A stretch of 64,000 nucleotides of DNA from Carboxylicivirga sp. GTDB taxonomy: Bacteria > Bacteroidota > Bacteroidia > Bacteroidales > Marinilabiliaceae. Positions within the stretch are counted from its first letter, which is position 1. Every line of letters starts with the position of its first letter. Position numbers and translations under genes: made by a program. Location of the stretch: positions 1 to 64,000 of the forward strand of contig JAOARW010000107.1 in the NCBI GenBank assembly GCA_025210475.1, read 5' to 3'. The notes below the pieces were generated by a model, which worked only from the letters and a program-made list of their open reading frames with translations, was not told the origin of the DNA and did no database searches. Below are positions 34,011 to 44,047 of this stretch, piece by piece.

Positions 34011-36815
34011 TTAAACCTTACACCACTTGGCAATCATTCGCGAAAGATCATCCACTTTGGTAGGCTTGGTAATAAAATCATCCATGCCGGCTTGCAAAAT
34101 ACGATCTCGCTCAAGAATATCAACACTGGCAGTCATGGCAACAACCGGACAATTACCCCCATCTTTGCGCATTTCCTGTAAGGCTTCAATGCCATCCATC
34201 TGGGGCATCATCACATCCATAAACACAATGTCGTATTTATTTTTGCGCATCTTCATAACTGCTTCATAGCCATTATTGGCAATATCAATTTTATGCCCGA
34301 TTTTACCAAACAGGTTCCTGGCAACTCGCTGATTGAGCACATTATCTTCGGCCACTAAAACTTTTAGCTTCTTTTCACTGCGCAGTTCGGTCACCAAAAG
34401 CCTGGTCTCATTTATTTTTGGAAAAAACTGCTTGATGCGCCCTTCCAGATTACTCAGTTCAACAGGTTTTCGAAGGTATACATCCACCCCTAATCGTTTT
34501 GCAAGCGAAGTGTTGGACACTTCAAAATCGGAACTCTGCATGATTATCGGCATGCGTTTGTGCAATCGATTATTGAAGATATCCTGCATAAAATCCAATC
34601 CATTAAAATCGGGCCGATGATCGACAATCAACAGGTGATGCTTATTATCCGTTCGAATTATATCAATGGCCTCGTTGGTTGGTGCCAACAGTTTATAATC
34701 CACCCGAAGGGTATCCAGGTTTTTGATCAAAGTACGCACCTGCAATGGTTCATCCGAAATAACAAAAGCCCTTACTTTATCGATGGATGTAATGTGATTA
34801 AAGTTATAGTGCTTGGTATGTGTCTTGAATTTATAAGGAATTGTAAACGCAAATTCAGCTCCCGGCATTTGCCGATCTTCAGAAATACCTGATGGACTAT
34901 TAACCCATATTTCGCCACCCATCATATTAACAAGCTGCTTTGATATTGTGATCCCCAGTCCGCTTCCTCCGTATTTGCGGGTCGTACTTTCGTCGCCCTG
35001 CGAAAAAGACTTAAAGATTGAATCCAATTTATCGGGTCGAATTCCAATACCGGTATCTTTTATAGAAAACTGAATGGCTGGCGAACCATTAATACCCCTC
35101 ACCTGCTTTACGCTTAAATGAATCCGACCTTTGTGAGTAAATTTAATCGCATTACTAATCAGATTATTTAGCACCTGGCGAATACGGATCTGATCGCCCA
35201 AATAGCTTTCCGGTAAATTCATCATTGATGTCCAAGTCAATGTCAGATTCTTTTCAGCCGCCCGTTGTTTAAAGGATTGAATGGTACTTTCAACCTCTTC
35301 GTTAAGGTCAAAAGGAATGGCTTCAATTTCAAACCGTCCGGCTTCCATCTTCGAGAAATCCAAAATATCGTTTATCAATGCCAGAAGGGTATCTGCCGAT
35401 CGCTTTACAATTCCCAGTAACTTACGATCGTTTTCTTCTTTCTCCGATGATAATAATATATCGGTCATTCCGATAATGCCATTTAATGGCGTTCGGAGCT
35501 CGTGGCTGATATTGGCGATGAAGGTTGATTTGGCCTTATGCACCATCTCTTCGGTTTTTCGCTCATTCTCAAGCGAAGACACCTCCATAAATACACGAAT
35601 AATATACTTCTCTCTTAAAATATAAAACGGAATCTGTTCATGTAAAATCACCGACTCCTCGTTATTCTTGCATTTTAAGACAAATTTATTGGAATGAGCC
35701 GAATAGGTAGTTTTATCCAGCCTCGTTTTGTTTTCAAATAAGATTTCATCATCAGCCACTCGTCCCACCAACTGATCCTCATCATCAAAGGCAAATAATT
35801 TAAGTGCCGACTTATTAACCTGGTGAATGCGGTTATTACTATCGATCAGCACCACTCCCACAGGCATGTAATAAACCATCTTTCGCAATGCCTGCTCCGA
35901 TTCTTTTAATGTTTTCTTATCCTCGGCATATCGCTTCTGATAAGTACTAAAAACAATTAGAATGACACAAATGATGAGTAAAGAAATGCCACCAACCAGA
36001 AATGAATAACGAGCAATTGACGCCGTAATGATGCTCTGCGGCATGGAAAATGCCAGGTAATAACCCACACCATTTAAACTCATTTTTCTGAAGACGGTCA
36101 GAACATTCAGATCTTCACTTCCGATTTGAATATTATGAACATCCGAAAACCACTCCTTTTCGCCAATGTGATCCGTAATGGCATTTATTTCCGGATAAAA
36201 ACGTCCTTGTTCTAAGGTGTTATAAACAACATCTCCATTGGGTTTCATCACCCACTGAAAATTGACATTTTCAACATTAAAATTGTAGAACGCCGAACTA
36301 AAGAACTTCTCGAGATCCATATCAAACCTCACATAACCAATCGTTTCTTCGTTCGATACCAAGGGCTGCACATATAAAATACGGGTTCCATGAGGATTAA
36401 TCAGCATCCTGGCTGATTTTACATTATCAACCTTAGCATGACCAAAGGCCGAAATAAATGAACCTCCATCGCTCTTTATCAGTTCATATGAATTGCCTTT
36501 GGTATCGTAAATAACAATCTCATTAAGCCTTTCACTAAAACCATTATAAAGCAATTGAAGGCGTTTTTGCACTTCAACCGATTCACCTTTAAGTTGAAAA
36601 AGACTATCCAGTTCAGCTTGCGAAAACAAGATTGAGATACCGGTTTTTGTTTTGCTTGCAAATTGCTCAATACGATCACATACCATTGAAGATTGTTTCT
36701 GCAGAATATCTTCCTGAGTATCGATTTGCCATTGATAGGTATCCAGATAGTAATAAACATTGGATACAATCAAAAAAGCAATACTGATAAATGCTATGAT
36801 AAAAGCTTTCTTCAT
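34011..36815 (-). CDS. Hybrid sensor histidine kinase with two receiver domains
   Basis: A 934-residue protein. Order: membrane helix (5-24), extracytoplasmic domain of Cache-like length (25-268), second helix (269-291), PAS (about 305-415), HisKA with H438 (N-I-S-H-E-L-R-T-P), HATPase with N555 and G boxes near 587 and 616, a first receiver (about 680-798; candidate phospho-Asp D732, Lys in L-R-K-P near 783), and a second receiver (818-930; D867, T in M-T-A, K in I-T-K-P). No output domain. It is the phosphorelay-type kinase common in Bacteroidota. Its stop is 58 bases upstream of the kinase gene at 32798-33952. Confidence 0.92.
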   Translation of the reverse strand: MKKAFIIAFISIAFLIVSNVYYYLDTYQWQIDTQEDILQKQSSMVCDRIEQFASKTKTGISILFSQAELDSLFQLKGESVEVQKRLQLLYNGFSERLNEIVIYDTKGNSYELIKSDGGSFISAFGHAKVDNVKSARMLINPHGTRILYVQPLVSNEETIGYVRFDMDLEKFFSSAFYNFNVENVNFQWVMKPNGDVVYNTLEQGRFYPEINAITDHIGEKEWFSDVHNIQIGSEDLNVLTVFRKMSLNGVGYYLAFSMPQSIITASIARYSFLVGGISLLIICVILIVFSTYQKRYAEDKKTLKESEQALRKMVYYMPVGVVLIDSNNRIHQVNKSALKLFAFDDEDQLVGRVADDEILFENKTRLDKTTYSAHSNKFVLKCKNNEESVILHEQIPFYILREKYIIRVFMEVSSLENERKTEEMVHKAKSTFIANISHELRTPLNGIIGMTDILLSSEKEENDRKLLGIVKRSADTLLALINDILDFSKMEAGRFEIEAIPFDLNEEVESTIQSFKQRAAEKNLTLTWTSMMNLPESYLGDQIRIRQVLNNLISNAIKFTHKGRIHLSVKQVRGINGSPAIQFSIKDTGIGIRPDKLDSIFKSFSQGDESTTRKYGGSGLGITISKQLVNMMGGEIWVNSPSGISEDRQMPGAEFAFTIPYKFKTHTKHYNFNHITSIDKVRAFVISDEPLQVRTLIKNLDTLRVDYKLLAPTNEAIDIIRTDNKHHLLIVDHRPDFNGLDFMQDIFNNRLHKRMPIIMQSSDFEVSNTSLAKRLGVDVYLRKPVELSNLEGRIKQFFPKINETRLLVTELRSEKKLKVLVAEDNVLNQRVARNLFGKIGHKIDIANNGYEAVMKMRKNKYDIVFMDVMMPQMDGIEALQEMRKDGGNCPVVAMTASVDILERDRILQAGMDDFITKPTKVDDLSRMIAKWCKV

Positions 36816-36833
36816 TTGAGCAATTAAATCATC

Positions 36834-37763
36834 TTATCTATATTTTTCGTTCCGATTTAATAAAATACTCAAATAGCTTTCGTAACGAGATAGTGCTATC
36901 ACTCCTTCTTCAACCGCCTCTTTCACTGAGCATCCCGGCTCACTATAATGTGTGCAATTATTAAAACGACAATCTTTGGCATGCGCAAAGATTTCTTTAA
37001 AGTAATGGTATAATTCTTCTTTTTCAATATGAATCAGTCCGAACCCACGAATCCCTGGTGTATCAATAATATAACCACCAAAACTTAACGGGTGCATTTC
37101 GGCAAAAGTTGTGGTATGTTTACCCGACTGATGAATGGCCGAAATTTCGGCTGTCTTTAAGTTTAAATCCGGTTCCACCCGGTTAATTAATGTTGATTTA
37201 CCAACACCCGAATGCCCACTCAATACACTAATCTTATCTTTTAGCAAACTCTGAATTTCGCTTAAATCCTCTTGTTTTTTGGCAGATACTGCATAGGTTT
37301 TATAGCCAATGCCTTCATATAGTTCACGCCATTCTTTCAAGGCGCGCATATGTTCTTCGTCATAACGATCGGTTTTATTAAACACGATTGTGACGGGTAT
37401 GCCATATGCCTCAGAAGCCGCAATAAAACGATCAATAAAAACACGTGTAGTAACCGGATAATTGATGGTCACAATTAACACAGCCTGATCAACATTAGCT
37501 GCAATTATGTGCGATTCTTTTGACAGATTAGTGGCTTTACGTATGATGTAATTCCTTCGCTCCTTAATCCCTGAGATTATGCCTTCGCCATCATCAGCCG
37601 CATCAAACACAACCCGATCGCCTACCGATACCGGATTGGTGCTTTTAATTCCCTGAAGACGTATTTTTCCACGAATCCGGCAAATAACCACCTCTCCCTC
37701 ATCACTAAGGACTGTGTAACGACTACCTGTTGACTTAATTACTAATCCGTTATTCTGCTCCAT
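36834..37763 (-). CDS. rsgA: Ribosome small-subunit-dependent GTPase
   Basis: A 309-residue circularly permuted GTPase. The motif order is G4 N-K-T-D (129-132), P-loop G-H-S-G-V-G-K-S-T (183-191), G3 D-T-P-G (234-237). An OB domain precedes it (1-75). A zinc motif C265-x4-C270-x-H272-x5-C278 closes the protein. It helps 30S maturation. A -7-like TATTTTTG lies at 37780-37787 upstream. It is located between two hybrid kinase genes. Confidence 0.96.
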   Translation of the reverse strand: MEQNNGLVIKSTGSRYTVLSDEGEVVICRIRGKIRLQGIKSTNPVSVGDRVVFDAADDGEGIISGIKERRNYIIRKATNLSKESHIIAANVDQAVLIVTINYPVTTRVFIDRFIAASEAYGIPVTIVFNKTDRYDEEHMRALKEWRELYEGIGYKTYAVSAKKQEDLSEIQSLLKDKISVLSGHSGVGKSTLINRVEPDLNLKTAEISAIHQSGKHTTTFAEMHPLSFGGYIIDTPGIRGFGLIHIEKEELYHYFKEIFAHAKDCRFNNCTHYSEPGCSVKEAVEEGVIALSRYESYLSILLNRNEKYR

Positions 37764-38005
37764 CCAAATACATTTTCCTCAAAAATAAACGATTGAAATT
37801 AAAAAAGCGTATTCTTATTCGAATCTTTCTTTAATTCCTTCTTTAAAGATTGACAGAAAGTCAATATTTTTTTGCCAATAGCCTGTAATTTTCCATGAAC
37901 CGCCGAATTTCCTTTAGTAATGAATGTATTATTGCCATTTAAAAAGTTATTTTTGTAGGTAGTAAATCAGGGAACCTTTTAACAATCGAACCTCACAATT
38001 TTAAA

Positions 38006-40981
38006 GTGGACAGAAACGAAATACAGGCCATAAAAGCTGAAAACAACAGACTCAAACGCATGATGAATCGAATGTACGATGGTGTTTGGGGCTTGCCACT
38101 TCGTTCGCATGAAAAAGGAACCGCCATTACTTCGGGTTACCTGCCACTCTATTTATCTACTGAATTATCTTCAGATCGCCCCATTGAAAACCGAATCACT
38201 CAAACAATGGATATACTTGGGCAATTTGCTGATGTCAGTCGGATTTACATTTTCGAAAATAATGAACCTGGCGATTTATTTTCAAACACCTACGAATGGT
38301 GCAACGAAGGTGTTGAATCTGTAAAAAACAATCTCCAAAATCTTTCATACAGTGATTTTATCGAATGGCGCCGTATGCTTACCGAAGAAGGTCAGATTAA
38401 GGCCTCCAACATCAAAAACCTGCCGGAAGAAGTGCACGAGTCATTATCCGAACAGGGAATTATGTCGCTTTTGGTTTATCCGCTTTTGGTGAAAGATGTT
38501 TTTTATGGTTTCATCGGTTTCGATGAATGCAGCTTTAACCGCGAATGGCTTCCCCATGAGACCGATTTACTGCATATGGCTTCCCGATTGATTGGTCATA
38601 CATTTGAAAGAGAAACCGCAGCTAATGAGATCAATCGTAATCATGTCGAAATATTAAAAGTCAACAAAGAACTGGCAGACAAAGAACAGTTTCTTCAAAA
38701 TATACTAAGCTCAGCTCCGGTAGGAATTTTGCTTGTTCGTAACCGAATTATCGAATACGTTAACGAAGCAACATTGGTTCAATCGGGCTATTCGCACGAT
38801 GAATTGGTTGGTTTGCCTTTGGCAAATTTATATTACGCAGGCAAACAGGACATTAACCAGGTACAAGATTTCTACCAACAGATAAAAGACAAAGGCATTG
38901 GTAGCATCGAGGCCCACTTAAAAGGTAAGTTTGGCGATGAATACATCGTGCGTGCTTTAGGTACGCCTGCTCCAAAAAGCAAGGATGACGACAGCTTCCT
39001 TATTATTGGTGAAGACATTACACATTTTAAGAAGACGGAAGATCACCTGCGCGAGAGTGAAGAACGCAACCGTAAATTAATTGAAGCAACCATCGATGGT
39101 ATTTTTATCATTAATGATCAGATGAAGTTAATGTACGGAAATACTTCAGCTTGCGAAATGTTACTTTATACTCAGGAAGAAGTTTTTAACCTGACTATAC
39201 ACGACCTCTTTCCTACCAAGGAATACCTCGATAAGTTTATTGATGTTATAAGCCAGGTAAAAGGTGGTAACGATTATAAGGGGGATACCCAACTGATTAA
39301 TAAGAACAAAGAAATTGTTCATGCCGAAGTTTATGTAACAACTTTAAATCTTGATGGAGATTTACATTATTACACATCGATTCATAACATCACCAAACGC
39401 AAGAACAACGAAGAGTCGCTCAAAAACAACGAACAAAAGTACAGAGCATTAACAGAGAACTCACCCGACCACATCATTCGTATTGATCACAATGGAGTTC
39501 TTTTGTATTGCAACCCGGCTTTTTTAAACAGCTTTGATCTTGACAAAAACAAGTGTGTGGGCAACTATCTCAAGCTAATCAGTGAGTTGCCAAAAGAGTT
39601 GGTTGACGGACTGAGTTCGAAAATTGATGAAGTAGTTCAAACAGCCACTCCTATTAACGTTGAGCTGGAATATCGTTTTAAGGATTTCATCCGGGCCTTT
39701 GACTGGACCATAACTCCAGAAACAAATAATGCCCAAACCCAATCCTTATTAATTGTTGGCCGGGATTATACTCAAAAGAAAAAAGCCGAACAGGAACTGG
39801 TAATTGCCAAAGAGAAAGCCATTGGTGCTGATAAACTGAAGTCAGCCTTCCTGGCTAATATGAGTCATGAAATACGAACACCTCTTAATGCCATCGTTGG
39901 GTTTACCAACCTGTTGAAAGAAGAAAGCATATCGGAAGAAGAAAAAGCTGAATACGTTGATATTGTTAATAAAAGTTCCGAGAACTTGATGGAACTAATT
40001 AACGACATTGTTGATTTGGCGAAAATTGAGAGTGGCGAACTTACACTTGATAAAGAACCGTTTAATGTCATCCAGCTTCTTAAAGAATTGCACTTGCTTT
40101 TTGAAAAACGGATGGCCATTGATCAAAAAACACATTTAAAGTTTTATCTCAATCTGCCGGATAATCAGGATTCGCCAATGATTAATGGCGATCAGCGACG
40201 TTTGCGACAGGTATTTATCAACCTACTTGGCAATGCTTTCAAATTCACGCAAAAAGGATTTGTTGAATTTGGCTATACCCTTGAAGGAAATCAGATGCGA
40301 TTTTATGTACGTGATACCGGTATTGGCATTACGCCCGAAAAGCAAACCTATATTTTTGAGCCTTTCCGTCAGGCCGATGAAAGCACTTCTAAAATATATG
40401 GTGGCACAGGCCTGGGCTTATCAATTTGCAAACGTTTATTGGAAGGTCACGACAGTACGATTGACTTAATATCGGAACCAGAAACGGGTTCTGAATTTTT
40501 CTTTTCACTGCCTTTTAAAGCCGAGAAGCCCATCAACGGAGTAGAAAAAGCAATTAAAGCAGAGCTACCAAAAGTTAAAAGACCGGCCAATTACACCTGG
40601 AGTAATAAAATGATGTTGCTGATTGATGCTACCAGCACGGCTCAATTGCAGATGCGTAAAACACTGGAACGTACCAAAATTACTCTCATCTCTGCCCGAA
40701 CACAGAAATCGGCCCGCGAGTTACTGCTAAAACGCAATGATATTCACATTGTGCTGATGGATCTTGAGATGCCGGGACTTGAGCTGGAAGGTTTTATTCC
40801 GGCCATCAGGCAAATGGGCATTTATGTTCCTTTTATCGGGCAAACCAGTCGGTCATTAACGATCGAAGACAAGGAAAAGTATTCTCACATGGGCTTTACA
40901 CAGGTATTTGAAAAACCCTTCGACAGCGATGAATTACTCCATGCTTTCAATGATTCTTTAAATGGCAGTAAGGTAAATTAA
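38006..40981 (+). CDS. Hybrid sensor kinase: GAF, three PAS, HisKA, HATPase, receiver
   Basis: A 991-residue cytoplasmic protein. I keep the GTG start at 38006 because the first 25 residues continue a coiled coil; an ATG at 38060 is the alternative. Domains: coiled coil (1-25), GAF-like (45-200), PAS (228-345), PAS (350-466), PAS (475-590), HisKA with H621 (N-M-S-H-E-I-R-T-P), HATPase (about 725-840), receiver (868-985; phospho-Asp D919, Lys in E-K-P-F). The acidic pair of the receiver is reduced to one Asp (L-I-D-A). No membrane segment. A -7-like TATTTTTG lies at 37948-37955. The partner regulator is not in the window. Confidence 0.9.
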   Translation: MDRNEIQAIKAENNRLKRMMNRMYDGVWGLPLRSHEKGTAITSGYLPLYLSTELSSDRPIENRITQTMDILGQFADVSRIYIFENNEPGDLFSNTYEWCNEGVESVKNNLQNLSYSDFIEWRRMLTEEGQIKASNIKNLPEEVHESLSEQGIMSLLVYPLLVKDVFYGFIGFDECSFNREWLPHETDLLHMASRLIGHTFERETAANEINRNHVEILKVNKELADKEQFLQNILSSAPVGILLVRNRIIEYVNEATLVQSGYSHDELVGLPLANLYYAGKQDINQVQDFYQQIKDKGIGSIEAHLKGKFGDEYIVRALGTPAPKSKDDDSFLIIGEDITHFKKTEDHLRESEERNRKLIEATIDGIFIINDQMKLMYGNTSACEMLLYTQEEVFNLTIHDLFPTKEYLDKFIDVISQVKGGNDYKGDTQLINKNKEIVHAEVYVTTLNLDGDLHYYTSIHNITKRKNNEESLKNNEQKYRALTENSPDHIIRIDHNGVLLYCNPAFLNSFDLDKNKCVGNYLKLISELPKELVDGLSSKIDEVVQTATPINVELEYRFKDFIRAFDWTITPETNNAQTQSLLIVGRDYTQKKKAEQELVIAKEKAIGADKLKSAFLANMSHEIRTPLNAIVGFTNLLKEESISEEEKAEYVDIVNKSSENLMELINDIVDLAKIESGELTLDKEPFNVIQLLKELHLLFEKRMAIDQKTHLKFYLNLPDNQDSPMINGDQRRLRQVFINLLGNAFKFTQKGFVEFGYTLEGNQMRFYVRDTGIGITPEKQTYIFEPFRQADESTSKIYGGTGLGLSICKRLLEGHDSTIDLISEPETGSEFFFSLPFKAEKPINGVEKAIKAELPKVKRPANYTWSNKMMLLIDATSTAQLQMRKTLERTKITLISARTQKSARELLLKRNDIHIVLMDLEMPGLELEGFIPAIRQMGIYVPFIGQTSRSLTIEDKEKYSHMGFTQVFEKPFDSDELLHAFNDSLNGSKVN

Positions 40982-41503
40982 TTACACATCAACACTTTTA
41001 TTGCTTCCTCCAAACTGATTACGCACATCTTCAAACTGAAGATATGGGAATACCGATGGTGCAATTGATTTTAGGGGACCATATAAATGGGAAGATTCTT
41101 TTTGCTTTTCTGGTATTACATGGTAGGTTTTTTCAAAGCTTCCTAATATGGCCAGTATCACGCTGATGATAAACGCATATTTTAATAAACTAAAAACGGC
41201 GCCCAACACCCGGTTTATCATGCCCAAGGCGATAGCCGAAACCAGTTTATCAACAACTTTAGCCACCAAATGAACGCCAATCACAATAAGAATAAAGGTG
41301 ATAATAAATGCCGCGATACCAATGTATGATGAATCGATATAATCGATCAGGTACGATTCGGTAATGCTGCTAAACTGAATAGCACCAAACAAACCCAAAA
41401 CCAAAGCTGCCAAAGAAGCCAGTTCAATTACCAAACCATTTTTAAAGCCCTTTACAATGGCTAGTATCAATAAGATACCAGCTACAATATCAAAATAATT
41501 CAT
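40982..41503 (-). CDS. CvpA-family membrane protein
   Basis: I start at the ATG at 41503, which gives 173 residues and opens M-N-Y-F-D-I-V-A-G-I-L-L-I-L; the frame extends to 41539 but this adds 12 non-hydrophobic residues. Four membrane segments and the motif K-G-F-K-N-G-L-V-I-E-L-A-S near 20 are typical of the CvpA family (colicin V production-related). The C-terminal tail is soluble. Its stop codon abuts that of the kinase gene on the other strand with no spacer. Function in Bacteroidota is unclear. Confidence 0.85.
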   Translation of the reverse strand: MNYFDIVAGILLILAIVKGFKNGLVIELASLAALVLGLFGAIQFSSITESYLIDYIDSSYIGIAAFIITFILIVIGVHLVAKVVDKLVSAIALGMINRVLGAVFSLLKYAFIISVILAILGSFEKTYHVIPEKQKESSHLYGPLKSIAPSVFPYLQFEDVRNQFGGSNKSVDV

Positions 41504-41719
41504 GTTGTAACACTTAGCAGGAATAGCCCCGTTTATCACTCTCTTAGTGCCACTAAAATATAAAAAGATTTGATCATACGGACGACTCTTCCTTTAAATT
41601 TGCCCCTACTCCTTTTCAATCAAATCATTCGACAGCTTATGGCACATTTGGCTTTTCGCCAAAATACTTTTAATATTGTGTAAGATCTTATCCGGATACA
41701 TATAGATAATTACAAAACT

Positions 41720-42058
41720 ATGCCTTATAAGGAGCAAAAAGTAGAAAAACTCTTTTATACCATTGGAGAAGTTGCCGAAATGTTTGGTGTTAATACTTCA
41801 CTTATACGCTTTTGGGAAAAAGAATTTGATATAATTAAACCACATAAGAATAAAAAAGGCAACCGGCTTTTCACACCTAAAGACATCGATAACTTTCACC
41901 TGATTTTTCATTTGGTAAAAGAAAAAGGCATGACACTTAAAGGTGCTCAAAAGAAACTTAAAGAAAACCATGACGACACAATTAATAACTTCGAAGTTGT
42001 ATCAAAACTAAAAGACATCAGGGAGTTATTGGTTGAAATACGGGATAATATAGAATAA
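41720..42058 (+). CDS. MerR-family transcriptional regulator
   Basis: A 112-residue protein. Residues 10-75 form the MerR winged helix: Y-T-I-G-E-V-A-E-M-F-G-V-N-T-S-L-I-R-F-W-E-K-E-F, then N-R-L-F-T-P-K-D-I. The C-terminal part is a short coiled coil (dimerisation); there are no Cys residues for metals. The gene directly precedes the Nif3-like gene, with a 6-base gap, and the pair is frequent in Bacteroidota. A role in controlling its neighbours is inference. Confidence 0.92.
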   Translation: MPYKEQKVEKLFYTIGEVAEMFGVNTSLIRFWEKEFDIIKPHKNKKGNRLFTPKDIDNFHLIFHLVKEKGMTLKGAQKKLKENHDDTINNFEVVSKLKDIRELLVEIRDNIE

Positions 42059-42064
42059 ACAATC

Positions 42065-43159
42065 GTGCAAATTCAGAATATAATTAATGAGCTGGAGCAA
42101 TTCGCACCCAGTGCTTTAAAGGAAGATTTCGACAATGTTGGTTTGCTGGTAGGCGATGCCAGTGATGAAGTTAAAGGTGTTCTCATCACTTTAGACATTA
42201 CCGAAAAAGTTATTGACGAAGCCATTGAAAAGGATTGCAACCTGGTAGTTGCTCATCATCCAATCATGCTATCCGGCCTTAAAAAAATTAATGGCCGCAA
42301 TGCCACCGAACGAATTGTGATAAAAGCCATTCGTAACAACATTGCTCTTTATGCATCGCACACCAATGCCGATTCGGTTATCAATGGCGTGAGTGGGAAG
42401 ATGTGTGAAAAACTTGGCCTGGAGAATTGTAAAGTACTTTCTCCCAAAAAAGAAAGTCTGTTAAAGCTGGTCACTTTTGTTCCAAGCGAACAAGCCGAAA
42501 CTGTGCGTACGGCCATTTTCGATGCCGGTGCCGGACAAATTGGCAATTACGATGCCTGCAGCTATAACCTATCGGGTGAAGGTACTTTTAGAGGCGATGA
42601 AAACACCAATCCATATGTTGGTGAAAAAGGAAAAATTCACACAGAAAAAGAAATGCGTATTGAAACAATATTGCCTTCGCATATTAAAAATCGCGTAATT
42701 AAAGCCTTAATTAAAGCCCATCCATACGAGGAAGTGGCCTATGATTTATATCCACTAGCCAATGAATGGAAAACAACCGGTCTTGGTATGGTTGGGGAAT
42801 TACCTCACGAGATTGACGAAGCAACTTTTTTAAACCGATTGAAAAACACCTTTCAAACAGGCTGTGTTCGCTATACCGATTTATTAAACAAACCCATTAA
42901 AAGAGTCGCCTTATGCGGTGGCTCTGGCAGTTTTTTACTGGGCAAAGCGATTGCCGAAAAAGCCGATGTATTTGTCACCGGTGATTTTAAATATCACCAG
43001 TTTGCAGATGCCGAAGGACGGATTTTAATTGCTGATATTGGACATTTTGAGAGCGAACAGTACACTAAAGAAGTTTTTTTTGAGATACTTACAAAAAAAT
43101 TCTCTAATTTTGCAATCCATTTATCAAACGTGAATACCAATCCCGTAAATTATTTATAA
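42065..43159 (+). CDS. Nif3-like dinuclear metal centre protein
   Basis: A 364-residue protein that starts with GTG at 42065. The metal motifs are A-H64-H65-P and H99-T-N-A-D103, plus a C-terminal D-I-G-H-F-E-S-E segment. Residues about 125-235 form the extra PII-like insertion of the YqfO branch. It belongs to the GTP cyclohydrolase I type 2 / Nif3 family, which assembles as a hexamer; the biological role is poorly known. It is followed after 4 bases by the zinc-ribbon protein, a recurring pair. Confidence 0.93.
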   Translation: MQIQNIINELEQFAPSALKEDFDNVGLLVGDASDEVKGVLITLDITEKVIDEAIEKDCNLVVAHHPIMLSGLKKINGRNATERIVIKAIRNNIALYASHTNADSVINGVSGKMCEKLGLENCKVLSPKKESLLKLVTFVPSEQAETVRTAIFDAGAGQIGNYDACSYNLSGEGTFRGDENTNPYVGEKGKIHTEKEMRIETILPSHIKNRVIKALIKAHPYEEVAYDLYPLANEWKTTGLGMVGELPHEIDEATFLNRLKNTFQTGCVRYTDLLNKPIKRVALCGGSGSFLLGKAIAEKADVFVTGDFKYHQFADAEGRILIADIGHFESEQYTKEVFFEILTKKFSNFAIHLSNVNTNPVNYL

Positions 43160-43163
43160 CAGC

Positions 43164-43928
43164 ATGGCACAAGAATCAAAAGCAAATGCACCAGAAATGA
43201 CGGTAGAGGAGAGATTGAAAGCTCTTTACGACCTTCAAAGTGTAGAGTCGTCAATTGATAAGATTCGTACCCTTCGTGGTGAGCTTCCATTGGAAGTTCA
43301 GGATTTGGAGGATGAAATAGAAGGGCTGGAAACTCGTATGGGCAACCTTGATGGGGAGGTTAAAAATTTAAATGACGCCATCCTGAGTAAGAAAAACGAG
43401 ATTAAAGAGGCTGACTTATTAATTAAAAAATACGAAGCACAACAAGGCAATGTTCGTAACAACCGTGAATTCGATTCTTTATCTAAAGAAATTGAATTTC
43501 AGAAGTTGGAGATTGAACTTTGCGAAAAACGCATCAAAGAATTTACAGCTGAACTGAAGAATAAGAAAGAATTAGGTGAATCATCTAAAACTCTTTTAGA
43601 AGAAAGAAAAGCTGACTTAGATGCTAAGAAAAAAGAGCTGGAAGAAATAGTTGGTGAAACTCAGGTTGAAGAAGAAAGACTGATTAAAAAGTCGGATGAG
43701 ATTATGAACATCATCCCTGAGCGCTTACAAGTGGCCTTTAAACGTATTCGTAAAAATGCGCGCAACGGTTTAGCAGTTGTAACTGTTGAGCGTGATGCGT
43801 GTGGCGGTTGCTTTAACAAAATTCCACCTCAGCGACAAATGGATATTGCTTCACGTAAGAAAATTATCGTATGTGAGTATTGTGGTCGTATCCTTGTTGA
43901 CAGCGCAATTGGAGGCGAAGAGGAATAG
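43164..43928 (+). CDS. Zinc-ribbon coiled-coil protein (COG1579-like)
   Basis: A 254-residue protein with a long coiled coil (about 20-180) and a C-terminal C4 zinc ribbon: C213, C216, C237 and C240. It is linked to the Nif3-like gene in many bacteria, and the 4-base spacing here implies one operon. The role is unknown; the ribbon may bind nucleic acid. A strong terminator follows. Confidence 0.9.
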   Translation: MAQESKANAPEMTVEERLKALYDLQSVESSIDKIRTLRGELPLEVQDLEDEIEGLETRMGNLDGEVKNLNDAILSKKNEIKEADLLIKKYEAQQGNVRNNREFDSLSKEIEFQKLEIELCEKRIKEFTAELKNKKELGESSKTLLEERKADLDAKKKELEEIVGETQVEEERLIKKSDEIMNIIPERLQVAFKRIRKNARNGLAVVTVERDACGGCFNKIPPQRQMDIASRKKIIVCEYCGRILVDSAIGGEEE

Positions 43929-43950
43929 TAATCCCTCTATAAAATATTTT

Positions 43951-43979
43951 AACAGCCGGACTTGTTCCGGCTGTTTTTG
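43951..43979 (+). terminator. Terminator of the merR-nif3-zinc ribbon operon
   Basis: Perfect 10-bp stem (43951-43960 with 43966-43975), loop CTTGT, then T run. It lies 22 bases after the stop. Confidence 0.92.
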
Positions 43980-44047
43980 TATAGGCTTTTTATTGCTGTC
44001 TGAAAAATAAAAATAGGATTTTACTATTTTTACATTAAAACTAAAGC

